A stretch of 64,000 bases of DNA, taken from assembly GCF_016924665.1 (NCBI RefSeq), contig NZ_JAFFJT010000014.1:289361-353360 (forward strand), written 5' to 3'. This stretch comes from Nocardioides sp. SYSU D00038 (GTDB taxonomy: Bacteria > Actinomycetota > Actinomycetes > Propionibacteriales > Nocardioidaceae). The notes beneath the pieces are model-generated. The model worked only from the letters and a program-made list of their open reading frames with translations, was not told the DNA's origin and made no database searches. The position numbers and the translations under genes are program-made. The stretch's first letter is position 1. Each line of letters opens with the position of its first letter. Of the stretch, positions 32,460-40,329 are shown one piece after another.

Positions 32460-33928
32460 GACCGCCTCCGGCGGTAGCGGACCCGGCACGGCTGCTGGAG
32501 CTGGATGACCATCTTGGAGACGTCGTCGCGGTAGTCCTCGGACGGCTGCGTCATCTCGAACTCGTAGTCGCGCAGGATGACGGAGAAGATCGCCTTGAGC
32601 TGCATCATCGCGAAGGCGTTGCCCACGCAGCGGTGCCTTCCGGCGCCGAAGGGGATCCAGGTCCAGCGGTTCTGGAGGTCCTCCTGACGCGGGTCGAGGT
32701 AGCGCCCCGGGTCGAACCGCTCGGGGTCGGGGAAGTCGTCGGCGATCCGGTTGGAGACCCGCGGCGACGCGGCGACCATGGTGCCGGGCGGGATGCGGTG
32801 GCCGGCGAGCTCGATCTCCTCCTGCACGACGCGCAGCAGGATGATCAGCGGCGGGTGCAGCCGGAGAGTCTCCTTGAGGGCCGCCTCCAGCCGCGGGATC
32901 GAGCGCAGCGCCTGGAAGGAGATCTCCACGGGTCCGTCCGGGCCGTCGGCGTAGAGGTCGTCGAGCTCGGCGACGACGTCCTTCATCACCTCGGGGTGGC
33001 GCATCAGCTCGATCAGCGCCCAGGCCGCCGTACCTGACGAGGTGTGGTGGCCGGCGAACATCATGGAGATGAAGATCCCGGTGATGTGGTCGGCGGTCAT
33101 GTCGATGGAGATCAGGACGTCGAGCAGGTCGCGGTCGTCGCGGGGCACCGGCCCGCGCTGCTTGCGGCGGTCGATGATGTCCTGCACCAGCGCGACGAGC
33201 TGCTCACGAGCGGCGTCGCGGACCCGGAAGGACTCGATGTCCAGGTAGGGGTCGACGTAGGCCAGGGCGTCGGTGCCGCGCTCGAGGTCGTGGTAGTGGT
33301 GGGCGAAGCGGGCGTCGAGCTCCTCGCGGAACGGCTTGCCGATGAGGCAGCTGCTGGTGGTGTAGATGGTGAGCTCGGCGAACCAGTCGAGGAGGTCGAT
33401 CTCGCCCTCCTCGCCCCACTCCCCCACCATCCGGTTGATCTCGGCCTCGATGGTGGCGGCGTGGCCGCGCATCATGTCGCCGCGCAGGGCCTGGTTCTTG
33501 AGCATCTGCTGACGCTCCGCGGGCGAGGCGTCGAAGACGACGCCCTTGCCGAAGATCGGGGTCATGAAGGGGTACGCCGCGGCCTGGTCGAGGGTGGAGT
33601 CGGGTGCCCGGAAGAACTGCTCGTTGGCCTCGGCCCCGCTGACCAGCACGACGTCGCGGTCGACGAGCCGGAACCGGCCGATGTCGCCGCACTCGGCGCG
33701 GACCCGCTCGAAGAGGCCGATCGGGTCGACCCGCATCTCGGCCAGGTGCCCCCAGTCGGCACCGGCGTCCTGGGCGGGGTCGTCGGCCGAGTCGTGGGCA
33801 GGGTCGTGGGCAGGGTCGTGGGCAGGGTCGTGGGCAGGGTCGTGGGCAGGGTCGTGGGCAGGGTCGTGGGCAGGGTCGTCCTCGGGGACGACGTAGGAGA
33901 CCTCGGGGATCGAGGTGACGTCGCTCAT
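32456..33928 (-). CDS. cyp51: CYP51-family sterol 14-alpha-demethylase (P450) with DPAH repeat extension
   Basis: A 490-residue P450 very like M. tuberculosis CYP51 (Rv0764c, about 451 residues). The I-helix reads MFAGHHTSSGTAAWALIE. ExxR lies in ALKETLRLHPP, and heme Cys434 in WIPFGAGRHRCVG. The HHTS motif is specific to CYP51. The extra N-terminus contains seven PAHD units from a perfect 12-bp array, followed by an Asp-rich stretch; it should be disordered. CYP51 removes the 14-alpha methyl of sterols, yet this bacterium shows no sterol synthesis genes here, so the natural substrate is open. It overlaps the SDR stop by 4 bases and the ferredoxin start by 4 bases. Confidence 0.96.
   Translation of the reverse strand: MSDVTSIPEVSYVVPEDDPAHDPAHDPAHDPAHDPAHDPAHDPAHDSADDPAQDAGADWGHLAEMRVDPIGLFERVRAECGDIGRFRLVDRDVVLVSGAEANEQFFRAPDSTLDQAAAYPFMTPIFGKGVVFDASPAERQQMLKNQALRGDMMRGHAATIEAEINRMVGEWGEEGEIDLLDWFAELTIYTTSSCLIGKPFREELDARFAHHYHDLERGTDALAYVDPYLDIESFRVRDAAREQLVALVQDIIDRRKQRGPVPRDDRDLLDVLISIDMTADHITGIFISMMFAGHHTSSGTAAWALIELMRHPEVMKDVVAELDDLYADGPDGPVEISFQALRSIPRLEAALKETLRLHPPLIILLRVVQEEIELAGHRIPPGTMVAASPRVSNRIADDFPDPERFDPGRYLDPRQEDLQNRWTWIPFGAGRHRCVGNAFAMMQLKAIFSVILRDYEFEMTQPSEDYRDDVSKMVIQLQQPCRVRYRRRRS
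33791..33874. repeat. Seven perfect 12-bp tandem repeats inside cyp51
   Basis: The unit GTCGTGGGCAGG is repeated seven times without a mismatch (84 bp) and encodes the PAHD repeats near residues 20-46. The unit length is a multiple of three, so slippage changes copy number without breaking the frame. Perfect identity suggests recent expansion. Confidence 0.97.
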
Positions 33929-34734
33929 GCGTCCTCCGCAGGGTCGTCGATCGGGGCCTCCGGGGAGACCTCGACGAGGTTGATGTGGACGCCGCGCGGG
34001 GCCGCGACGACGGTGGCGATCGCGTCGGCGATCGCCTGGGGCTTCATGAAGTGGCCGTGCCGGGCCAGGCCGAACCGCACCCAGGCGTTGAGGACGGCGG
34101 CCGCCTCGTCGACGTCCCAGTCGCTGCCCATCTCGCTCCAGGTGGGGCCGGGGCGGACGATGCTGGCCCGGACGCCGGTGCCCTCGAGCTCCATCTGCAT
34201 GGCGTGCGCCATCCCCTCCAGGCCCCACTTGCCGGCGGCGTAGGAGGACATGAACGGCCGGGCCCGCACCGCGACGTCGCTGGAGACGAAGACGACGTCG
34301 CCGCGGCGCCGGGCGACCATGGCGGGCACGAACTCCCGCACCAGGCGGTGGGCGCCGGTGATGTTGAGGTCGAGCTCGCGGGCGAACCGGTCGGAGTCGA
34401 CCTCGTGGACGGTGCCGGGGGCGACCGCGCCGGCGTTGGAGACCACGACCTCGATGTCGCCGAGGGCGGCGGTGACGCTGGCGCCGAAGGCCTGCACGGA
34501 GTCGGGTCGGTCGGGCTCGGCCTGGGTCACGTCGAGCGGGGCGACGGCCACCTCGCCACCCTCCTCGCGGATCCGGGCGGCCAGCTCGTCGAGCTTCTCG
34601 ACCCGTCTGGCCCCCAGCGCCACGGGGTGGCCGGCGGCGGCCAGGGCCAGCGCGGTCGCCGCGCCGATGCCCGACGACGCGCCGGTGACGACGGCCGGGC
34701 GCCGGGTGGGGCGCGCGTACTTCCCCCGTCCCAT
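33925..34734 (-). CDS. SDR-family oxidoreductase (Rv0765c-like)
   Basis: A 269-residue short-chain dehydrogenase. It has AVVTGASSGIGAATALAL, VVVSNAGAV, catalytic Ser in VFVSSDVA, Tyr-x3-Lys in SSYAAGKWGLEG and a long C-terminal tail. It sits between the two P450 genes, where M. tuberculosis has Rv0765c, and may act on the alcohol or ketone product of either P450. Its ATG shares one base with the stop of the CYP123-like gene (TGATG), and its stop overlaps cyp51 by 4 bases. Confidence 0.88.
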   Translation of the reverse strand: MGRGKYARPTRRPAVVTGASSGIGAATALALAAAGHPVALGARRVEKLDELAARIREEGGEVAVAPLDVTQAEPDRPDSVQAFGASVTAALGDIEVVVSNAGAVAPGTVHEVDSDRFARELDLNITGAHRLVREFVPAMVARRRGDVVFVSSDVAVRARPFMSSYAAGKWGLEGMAHAMQMELEGTGVRASIVRPGPTWSEMGSDWDVDEAAAVLNAWVRFGLARHGHFMKPQAIADAIATVVAAPRGVHINLVEVSPEAPIDDPAEDA

Positions 34735-35987
34735 CAGCGCGGCACCACCGAGGTGACCGGCACCGAGGAGAAGCCGCGGACGCTGACCGAGTGGACCCTC
34801 CGGCAGTCGTCGTGGGCCACCTCGACGTGCTGAACGCGTCGGACCAGCTCGTCGAGGGCGATCCGCGCCTCGAGCCGGGCGAGGTTGGCGCCGAGGCAGA
34901 AGTGCCGGCCGCCGCCGAAGCTGACGAGCTGGGCGACCTCGTCCTTGTCGCGGTGGATGTCGTAGCGGTCGGGGTCGCTGAAGACGGACTCGTCGCGGTT
35001 GGCCGAGCCGATGACGAGCAGCAACTTGGCGCCCCGCGGCGCCGTCCGGCCGTGGAGGGTGACGTCGTCGAGGAGGTGTCGGGCGAGGATCTGGCTGGAG
35101 GTGTCGTAGCGCAGGGTCTCCTCGATCCAGGGCGCCACCAGCGCGGTGTCGCCCCCGTCGCCGCCGCCGAAGACCTGCCGCAGCTGGTCGGGATGGCGGG
35201 TGAGGTGGAAGAGCGCGTGGCCGAGCAGCTTGGTGGTGGTCTCGTTGCCGGCCACGACCATGAGGAAGAGGAAGGCGATGATCTCCTCGTCGGTGAGCCG
35301 GTCGCCGCCGCCGTCGGGGTCGTCGAGGCGGGCGCCGAGGAGCGCGCTGGTGAGGTCGTCGGTGGGTCGCCGCTTGCGCTGCTCGACCATGGCGGCGTAG
35401 TAGCCGACGAGCTCGAGCGAGGCGTGCATGCCGGCGACCGGGACGTCCTGGACGCCGTCCTCGCGGTGGACGACGAGGTCGGCCAGCCGGCGGACCTCGT
35501 CGCGGTCGGCGGCGGGCACGCCCATCATCTCGGAGATGACGTCCATGGGGAGCTTGCCGGCGAAGTCGGCGATCCAGTCGAAGGCCTCCCCGGCCGCGGC
35601 CCGCTCGAGGCAGCCGCCGAGGTAGTGGTCGGTGAGCTGCTGGATGCGCGGCGCGAGCTCGGTGACCCGGCGCGGGGTGAAGCCCTTGGAGACGAGCTTG
35701 CGCAGCCGCTGCTGGCGGGGCGGGTCCATGCCGAGGAACGACATCACCTTGTGGGCGTCGGGGCCCCACGCGGACTTCTCGAGCGAGACGCCCATGGCGT
35801 TGGAGTAGACGCCGTCGCTGCGGAAGGCGGCCTGGACGTCGGCGTGCCGGCTGAGCACCCAGAAGTCGTGGTGGTCGTTGTGGTGGAGGGGGTCCTCGGC
35901 GCGCAGCCGCGCGTAGACGGGGTAGGGGTCCTCCTGGAAGGCGTAGTCGAAGGGGTCGAAGACGATCGGCTCGCTGGTGACGGTCAT
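34734..35987 (-). CDS. CYP123-like cytochrome P450
   Basis: A 417-residue class I P450 with I-helix FLFLMVVAGNETTTKLLGHA, ExxR in WIEETLRYD and heme Cys364 in SFGGGRHFCLGANLA. It corresponds in position to M. tuberculosis cyp123 (Rv0766c). It would be a soluble mono-oxygenase reduced by the adjacent [3Fe-4S] ferredoxin. ATG 35987 overlaps the TetR stop by 4 bases. Hydrocarbon, steroid or terpenoid hydroxylation is likely, but the substrate is unknown. It is about 73 residues shorter than the neighbouring CYP51. Confidence 0.9.
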   Translation of the reverse strand: MTVTSEPIVFDPFDYAFQEDPYPVYARLRAEDPLHHNDHHDFWVLSRHADVQAAFRSDGVYSNAMGVSLEKSAWGPDAHKVMSFLGMDPPRQQRLRKLVSKGFTPRRVTELAPRIQQLTDHYLGGCLERAAAGEAFDWIADFAGKLPMDVISEMMGVPAADRDEVRRLADLVVHREDGVQDVPVAGMHASLELVGYYAAMVEQRKRRPTDDLTSALLGARLDDPDGGGDRLTDEEIIAFLFLMVVAGNETTTKLLGHALFHLTRHPDQLRQVFGGGDGGDTALVAPWIEETLRYDTSSQILARHLLDDVTLHGRTAPRGAKLLLVIGSANRDESVFSDPDRYDIHRDKDEVAQLVSFGGGRHFCLGANLARLEARIALDELVRRVQHVEVAHDDCRRVHSVSVRGFSSVPVTSVVPR

Positions 35988-36571
35988 GCGGGTCCCTCCA
36001 GGATCGTCGCGACGACGGCGTCGAGGCGGTCGGCCATCTCGGCGTACGTGGTGAGCCCCATGCCGGCCTGGAGCAGGGCCCCGGACCAGACGAGGGTCAG
36101 CGCCTCGACGAGGACGTCGCCGGGCCCCTCGCCGTGCGCGGAGCGGAACCGCTCGACGAACTCGGCGCCGATGCGCAGCCGGAGCCGCTCGACCTCGGGG
36201 TCGGTGCCGAGCAGGGCGAGGTTGGCACCGGCCGCGACCTCGGGGCTGGCCTCGAGGACGCCGGCGAGGTGGCGGGTCAGGTCCTGGATCCGCTCTCGCG
36301 GGGTCGCCCCGGCCGGCACGTGGCCGCGCTCGCGGCGCAGCAGCCGCCAGAAAAGCTCGGCGAAGAGGTGGTTGCGGGAGGCGAAGTAGGTGTAGGCGGT
36401 GGCGGCCGAGACGCCGGCCCGGGTGGCCACCGAGCGCATCGTGAGCCCCTCGACGCCCACCGCGCGGAGCTCGTCGCCGGCCGCCGCGACCAACCGCTCG
36501 ACCGTCTCGGCCTGCTTGGGGTTGAGGCCCTGGCGTGGCGCGGTGGTTGCGGTGGACACCTGACTGGACAC
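35984..36571 (-). CDS. TetR-family repressor of the CYP51 operon
   Basis: A 195-residue TetR regulator. The helix-turn-helix reads GLTMRSVATRAGVSAATAYTYF at residues about 43-64, and the C-terminal ligand domain is typical. It is the first gene of the CYP51 operon and overlaps the CYP123-like gene. GTG 36571 is supported by a TAGGTT box 6 nt upstream; a second GTG 12 bases in lies in a direct repeat (GGACACCTG). The KstR-type site at 36582 overlaps its -10, so it or a KstR homolog probably represses the operon. It resembles Rv0767c in location. Confidence 0.88.
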   Translation of the reverse strand: MSSQVSTATTAPRQGLNPKQAETVERLVAAAGDELRAVGVEGLTMRSVATRAGVSAATAYTYFASRNHLFAELFWRLLRRERGHVPAGATPRERIQDLTRHLAGVLEASPEVAAGANLALLGTDPEVERLRLRIGAEFVERFRSAHGEGPGDVLVEALTLVWSGALLQAGMGLTTYAEMADRLDAVVATILEGPA

Positions 36572-36577
36572 CTGTCC

Positions 36578-36583
36578 AACCTA
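36578..36583 (-). promoter_or_regulatory. -10 box (TAGGTT) of the CYP51 operon
   Basis: TAGGTT on the minus strand ends 6 nt before the TetR GTG and overlaps the KstR-type operator by two bases, giving a repressible leaderless promoter. Confidence 0.5.
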
Positions 36584-36595
36584 GAACGTGTTCTC
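36582..36595. promoter_or_regulatory. KstR-type operator, copy 3
   Basis: TAGAACGTGTTCTC is identical to the site at 21-34. It overlaps the operon -10 and lies in the 67-bp space shared with the divergent DNA ligase gene, so it could affect both directions. Confidence 0.6.
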
Positions 36596-36638
36596 GTCGG
36601 ATGGCAAGGGTGTCCGCGGGAGCGGCCACAATGGGCGG

Positions 36639-38159
36639 GTGCTGGTGGCAGAGCTGGTGTCGACGTCGGAGGCAGTGGCCGCGACGCGCTCGCGCAAGGC
36701 GAAGGTGGCGGCGCTCGCGGCCTGCCTCACCGCAGCACCGGCGGCGGAGGTGCCGGTGGTGACCTCCTACCTCGCCGGTGCGCTGCTGCAGCGCCGCACC
36801 GGACTGGGCTGGCGCAGCCTGGCCGACCTGCCCTCCCCCGCGGCCGAGCCCACGCTGGAGGTGCTGGAGGTCGACGCCGCGTTCGCCGCGCTCGCCGCGC
36901 TGTCGGGAGCAGGCTCGCAGGCCGCCCGCTCGGCCGCGGTGACAGACCTGTTCGCCCGCGCCACCGCCGCCGAGCAGGCCTGGTTGCGGGGCCTGGTGAC
37001 CGGCGAGCTGCGCCAGGGTGCGCTGGACTCGCTGGTGCAGGAGGCGCTGGCGGTGGCCGCCGGGGTGCCGGTGGCGTCGGTGCGCCGAGCCGCGATGCTG
37101 GCCGGCTCGACGGTGGCGATCGCGCCTGCCGCGCTGGCCGGCGGCGAGGAGGCGCTGGCGGCCTACGGGTTGGAGGTCGGGCGCCCGGTGCTGCCGATGC
37201 TGGCCTCCAGCGCGACCGACGTCGCGGCCGCGGTGGCGAAGGTGACCGGCGCTGCCGGGCCCGTGGGCGCGGCGTTCGCGGTGGACGTGAAGCTCGACGG
37301 GATCCGGATCCAGGTGCACCGCTCCGGTGACGAGGTGGTGATCGCGACCCGCACGCTGGAGGACATCACCGCCCGGCTGCCCGAGGTGGTCGAGGTGGTG
37401 CGGTCGCTCCCCGTGGCGTCGGTGGTGCTCGACGGCGAGGCGCTGGCGCTCGGGGAGGACGGTCGGCCGCGACCGTTCCAGGAGACGGCGTCGCGGACCG
37501 CGCAGGCGACCGGGACGCTGGTGACGCCGTACTTCTTCGACGTGCTGCACCTCGACGGCCAGGACCTGCTCGACGCCCCGGGTTCCGAGCGCGCCTCGGC
37601 CTTGGCCGGGGTGGTGCCGGAGGAGCACCGGGTGGCGCGGCTGGAGACGTCGTCGGTCGACGAGGCGGAGTCGTTCGCGCGAGACGCGCTGGCGGCGGGC
37701 CACGAAGGGGTCGTGGTGAAGTCGCTCGACGCCGCCTACGACGCGGGTCGTCGGGGGGCGTCGTGGGTGAAGGTGAAGCCGGTGCACACCCTCGACCTGG
37801 TCGTGCTCGGCGTCGAGTGGGGCTCCGGGCGGCGGCAGGGCTGGCTGTCGAACATCCACCTCGGCGCGCGCGACCCCGCGTCGGGTGGCTTCGTGATGCT
37901 GGGCAAGACGTTCAAGGGGATGACCGACGAGATCCTGGCGTGGCAGACCGAGCGCTTCCTGGAGCTCGAGACGTCGCGGTCCGGGCACGTCGTCCACGTG
38001 CGGCCCGAGCAGGTCGTCGAGATCGCGTTCGACGGCATCCAGCGGTCGACGCGCTACCCCGGCGGGATGGCGCTGAGGTTCGCTCGGGTGGTGCGGTACC
38101 GGGACGACAAGACCGCCGCGGACGCCGACACGGTGGAGACGGTGCGGGCGTTCCTCTGA
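36639..38159 (+). CDS. ligB: ATP-dependent DNA ligase (LigB-like)
   Basis: A 506-residue ligase close in size to M. tuberculosis LigB (507). The nucleotidyltransferase motif I has Lys218 in DVKLDGIRI. Motif III lies in VVLDGEALAL, motif IV in GHEGVVVKSL and motif V in SWVKVKPVHT, followed by an OB-fold domain. The N-terminal 180 residues form the DNA-binding domain. It seals nicks with ATP and supplements the NAD-dependent LigA of replication. GTG 36639 is chosen because homology begins there; a weak CACAAT sits 6 nt upstream. It is divergent from the CYP51 operon. Confidence 0.93.
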   Translation: MLVAELVSTSEAVAATRSRKAKVAALAACLTAAPAAEVPVVTSYLAGALLQRRTGLGWRSLADLPSPAAEPTLEVLEVDAAFAALAALSGAGSQAARSAAVTDLFARATAAEQAWLRGLVTGELRQGALDSLVQEALAVAAGVPVASVRRAAMLAGSTVAIAPAALAGGEEALAAYGLEVGRPVLPMLASSATDVAAAVAKVTGAAGPVGAAFAVDVKLDGIRIQVHRSGDEVVIATRTLEDITARLPEVVEVVRSLPVASVVLDGEALALGEDGRPRPFQETASRTAQATGTLVTPYFFDVLHLDGQDLLDAPGSERASALAGVVPEEHRVARLETSSVDEAESFARDALAAGHEGVVVKSLDAAYDAGRRGASWVKVKPVHTLDLVVLGVEWGSGRRQGWLSNIHLGARDPASGGFVMLGKTFKGMTDEILAWQTERFLELETSRSGHVVHVRPEQVVEIAFDGIQRSTRYPGGMALRFARVVRYRDDKTAADADTVETVRAFL

Positions 38160-38216
38160 GTCGCGAGTAACGGCGTTCGCCGGCCCGATCCCCGATCGAT
38201 GAGCGCAGCAGCGCGG

Positions 38217-38774
38217 TCAGCGGGTGCGGTAGTGGGCATAGACCAGACCGCTGGCGAAGGACCGCGCCTCGACGAGGTCTAGGTCGAGGCGGACGCCGTC
38301 CGGGAAGAACCGGGTGCCGCCGCCAACGACGCTGGTGGTGATGAACAGGTGGTAGTCGTCGACCAGCCCGGCGGCGATCGTCTGGGCCGCCAGCGTCGGG
38401 CCGTCGACGGTGAGGTCACGGTCGGCCTCGGCCTTGAGCCGGCGCACGGTGTCGGGGTCGAAGGTCCGTTCGATCCTGGTCCTGGCGCTGGGCACTGACT
38501 CCAGCGTCGTGGAGTAGACGACCTTCTCGGCCGCCTGCCAGTCGCGGGCGTACTGCACGATGTGCGGCGGTTGGTCGGGAACGGTGTGCGCTGTCTCCCA
38601 GTAGACCATCGTCTCGTACATGCACCGGCCATAGAGGTAGGTGCCGACCGGGCGGAACAGGTCGTTGACGAAGGTGTGCACCTGCTGGTCGTCCGCGCCC
38701 TTGCCGAGGTCGCCCTCGGCTGCCACGGCGTAGCCGTCCAGCGAGGTGATCATCGAGTAGATGAGGCGGCCCAT
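38217..38774 (-). CDS. Dihydrofolate-reductase-like (RibD C-terminal) protein
   Basis: A 185-residue RibD_C/DHFR-like reductase with N-terminal RLIYSMITSLDGYA, a YGRCMYETMVYWE segment and the closing DYHLFITTSVVGGGTRFF motif. Such stand-alone proteins reduce pteridine or riboflavin-like substrates, or are uncharacterised. ATG 38774 has an upstream GGAGGAG. It faces the DUF222/HNH gene across a 191-bp region that shows no strong palindrome. Confidence 0.85.
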   Translation of the reverse strand: MGRLIYSMITSLDGYAVAAEGDLGKGADDQQVHTFVNDLFRPVGTYLYGRCMYETMVYWETAHTVPDQPPHIVQYARDWQAAEKVVYSTTLESVPSARTRIERTFDPDTVRRLKAEADRDLTVDGPTLAAQTIAAGLVDDYHLFITTSVVGGGTRFFPDGVRLDLDLVEARSFASGLVYAHYRTR

Positions 38775-38965
38775 GGTGCTCCTCCGGTCCGGTGCGCGTC
38801 GGGGTGCTTGACGTTCCCAGGAGGTCTGACCGCTGCGGGTGCTGGCACTCATCGACGGCCCTTGTGGGACCAACTGACGTGCACACGCGGGCTCCCGGGA
38901 GGGGCCGTCCACAGGCCGGGCCCGGCGTGCCTCGGGGGGTCGGCGGTCGTGGTGGGCTGGTGGAC

Positions 38966-40270
38966 ATGGCAGCAGCCTCGGTCCTCGCGCTCCCGGCACC
39001 CCTCGGTGCCGTGGCCGAGGCTGCTGCCGGCGTGCAGGCGCTGCCCGGACTCGACTGGGAGGGTGTCGACGACGACGCGCTGGTCGAGGCGGCGCAGCAC
39101 GTGGTGACGCTGCGGGCCGGGGTGCGGGCGGTGGAGGCGCGACTGCTGGCCCAGGTGGAGCGGCGCGACCTCGCCCGAACGCTGGGCTGGGGCTCCACGG
39201 CGGACTGGTGGGGCCACACCGCGGGCCTGCGGCACGGCGCCGCGAAGCAGGCGGTCGAGCACGCGGTGGAGCTGGTCGGGTCGCGTCCCGAGACGCTGTC
39301 GGCGCTGGTGGCGGGCACGGTCAGCCCCGAGCAGTCGGACGTGGTGCTCGACGCTGTGGACCGGCTGCCCGGGGACGACGAGGTCCGCGGCCTGGCGGAA
39401 CGGGTGCTGCTCGACCAGGCAGCCGTCCTCACCGCCACCGACCTGGCCCGCACCGCCGAGCGGGTGGCCGAGGTGGTCGACCCGGACGGCAGCGCCCGGG
39501 CGGCCGAGGCTCGCCTGGCGCGGCTGGACCGGGTGGCCCACCACCGTCGGCACCTGACGATCTCCGAGGACGGCGCGGGCGGCGTACGGATCAAGGGGCG
39601 GGGCACGGTCGAGGACGCGGGCGTGCTTCGCGCGGCGTTGCTGCCGCTGACGACGCCGCAACCGGAGGTGGACCTCACCACTGGAGAGGTGCTGCCCGAC
39701 CCTCGCGACTTCGGGGTGCGGATGTGGGACGCGCTCGTGCGGGTCGCCCAGCACTCGCTCGACACCGACCTGGCTCCCGAGGCGCACGGCGCCCGGCCAC
39801 GGGTGGTGGTGACCACGGAGCTGGCCGGGTTGCGCGGCGAGGCGGGCCGGCTGCCCGTGCTCGACGACGGCAGCCGGCTGTCGGCCGCGGCCGTGCGCCG
39901 GATCGCCTGCGACTGCGACGTCATCCCCGCGGTGCTGGGCACGGAGGGCGAGGTGCTCGACGTGGGTCGGCGACGGCGGCTGGTGACCACCCCGATCTGG
40001 CAGGCGCTGGTGCTGCGCGACCACCACTGCGCGTTCCCAGGCTGCTCGCGGCCGCCGATCATGTGCCACGCCCATCACATCGTCGAGTGGGCGGCGGGTG
40101 GCGGGACCAGGCTGAGCAACCTGGTGATGCTGTGCACCCACCACCACCGGGTGCTCCACGACACGACCTGGCAGGTGCGGATCGACGCGGACTCGGGGCG
40201 ACCGGAGTTCCTGCCACCTGGCCGGGACCCGGACGCCGATTGGATCCGGCACCGGCCCCGCCGGGAGTGA
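38966..40270 (+). CDS. DUF222/HNH endonuclease-type protein (13E12-like)
   Basis: A 434-residue protein with an N-terminal DUF222 helical domain and a C-terminal HNH motif: CAFPGCSRPPIMCHAHHIVEW followed by NLVMLCTHHHRVLH. The two Cys and paired His may bind zinc and the catalytic metal. These proteins are multi-copy in actinobacteria, sometimes called 13E12 repeat proteins, and are probably nucleases of unknown target. ATG 38966 has no ribosome site; translation start is uncertain. No recombinase or element ends are visible nearby. Confidence 0.85.
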   Translation: MAAASVLALPAPLGAVAEAAAGVQALPGLDWEGVDDDALVEAAQHVVTLRAGVRAVEARLLAQVERRDLARTLGWGSTADWWGHTAGLRHGAAKQAVEHAVELVGSRPETLSALVAGTVSPEQSDVVLDAVDRLPGDDEVRGLAERVLLDQAAVLTATDLARTAERVAEVVDPDGSARAAEARLARLDRVAHHRRHLTISEDGAGGVRIKGRGTVEDAGVLRAALLPLTTPQPEVDLTTGEVLPDPRDFGVRMWDALVRVAQHSLDTDLAPEAHGARPRVVVTTELAGLRGEAGRLPVLDDGSRLSAAAVRRIACDCDVIPAVLGTEGEVLDVGRRRRLVTTPIWQALVLRDHHCAFPGCSRPPIMCHAHHIVEWAAGGGTRLSNLVMLCTHHHRVLHDTTWQVRIDADSGRPEFLPPGRDPDADWIRHRPRRE

Positions 40271-40291
40271 GCGCGACGGTTCCGTCACACT

Positions 40292-40312
40292 CGTGCAACT
40301 GGGAGTTGCACG
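40292..40312. promoter_or_regulatory. TetR-type operator CGTGCAACT-GGG-AGTTGCACG
   Basis: A perfect 9-bp inverted repeat around a 3-base centre (21 bp) lies 17 bases before the TetR ATG, just upstream of its TACGAT box. It covers the expected -35. This is a classic autoregulatory layout. Confidence 0.8.
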
Positions 40313-40317
40313 CGGTT

Positions 40318-40323
40318 TACGAT
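40318..40323 (+). promoter_or_regulatory. -10 box (TACGAT) of leaderless TetR gene
   Basis: TACGAT ends 6 nt before ATG 40330, with no Shine-Dalgarno. The operator lies 5 bases upstream. Confidence 0.6.
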
Positions 40324-40329
40324 GCCGAC

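Noticed and set aside
34734..37997. A 1087-residue open frame including the CYP123-like P450
   Set aside because: Real homology begins at 35987; the extension crosses the TetR gene and runs antisense to the DNA ligase gene.
38966..40270. DUF222/HNH gene as part of an intron, intein or mobile element
   Set aside because: No reverse transcriptase, inteins, terminal repeats or interrupted host gene are visible around it.
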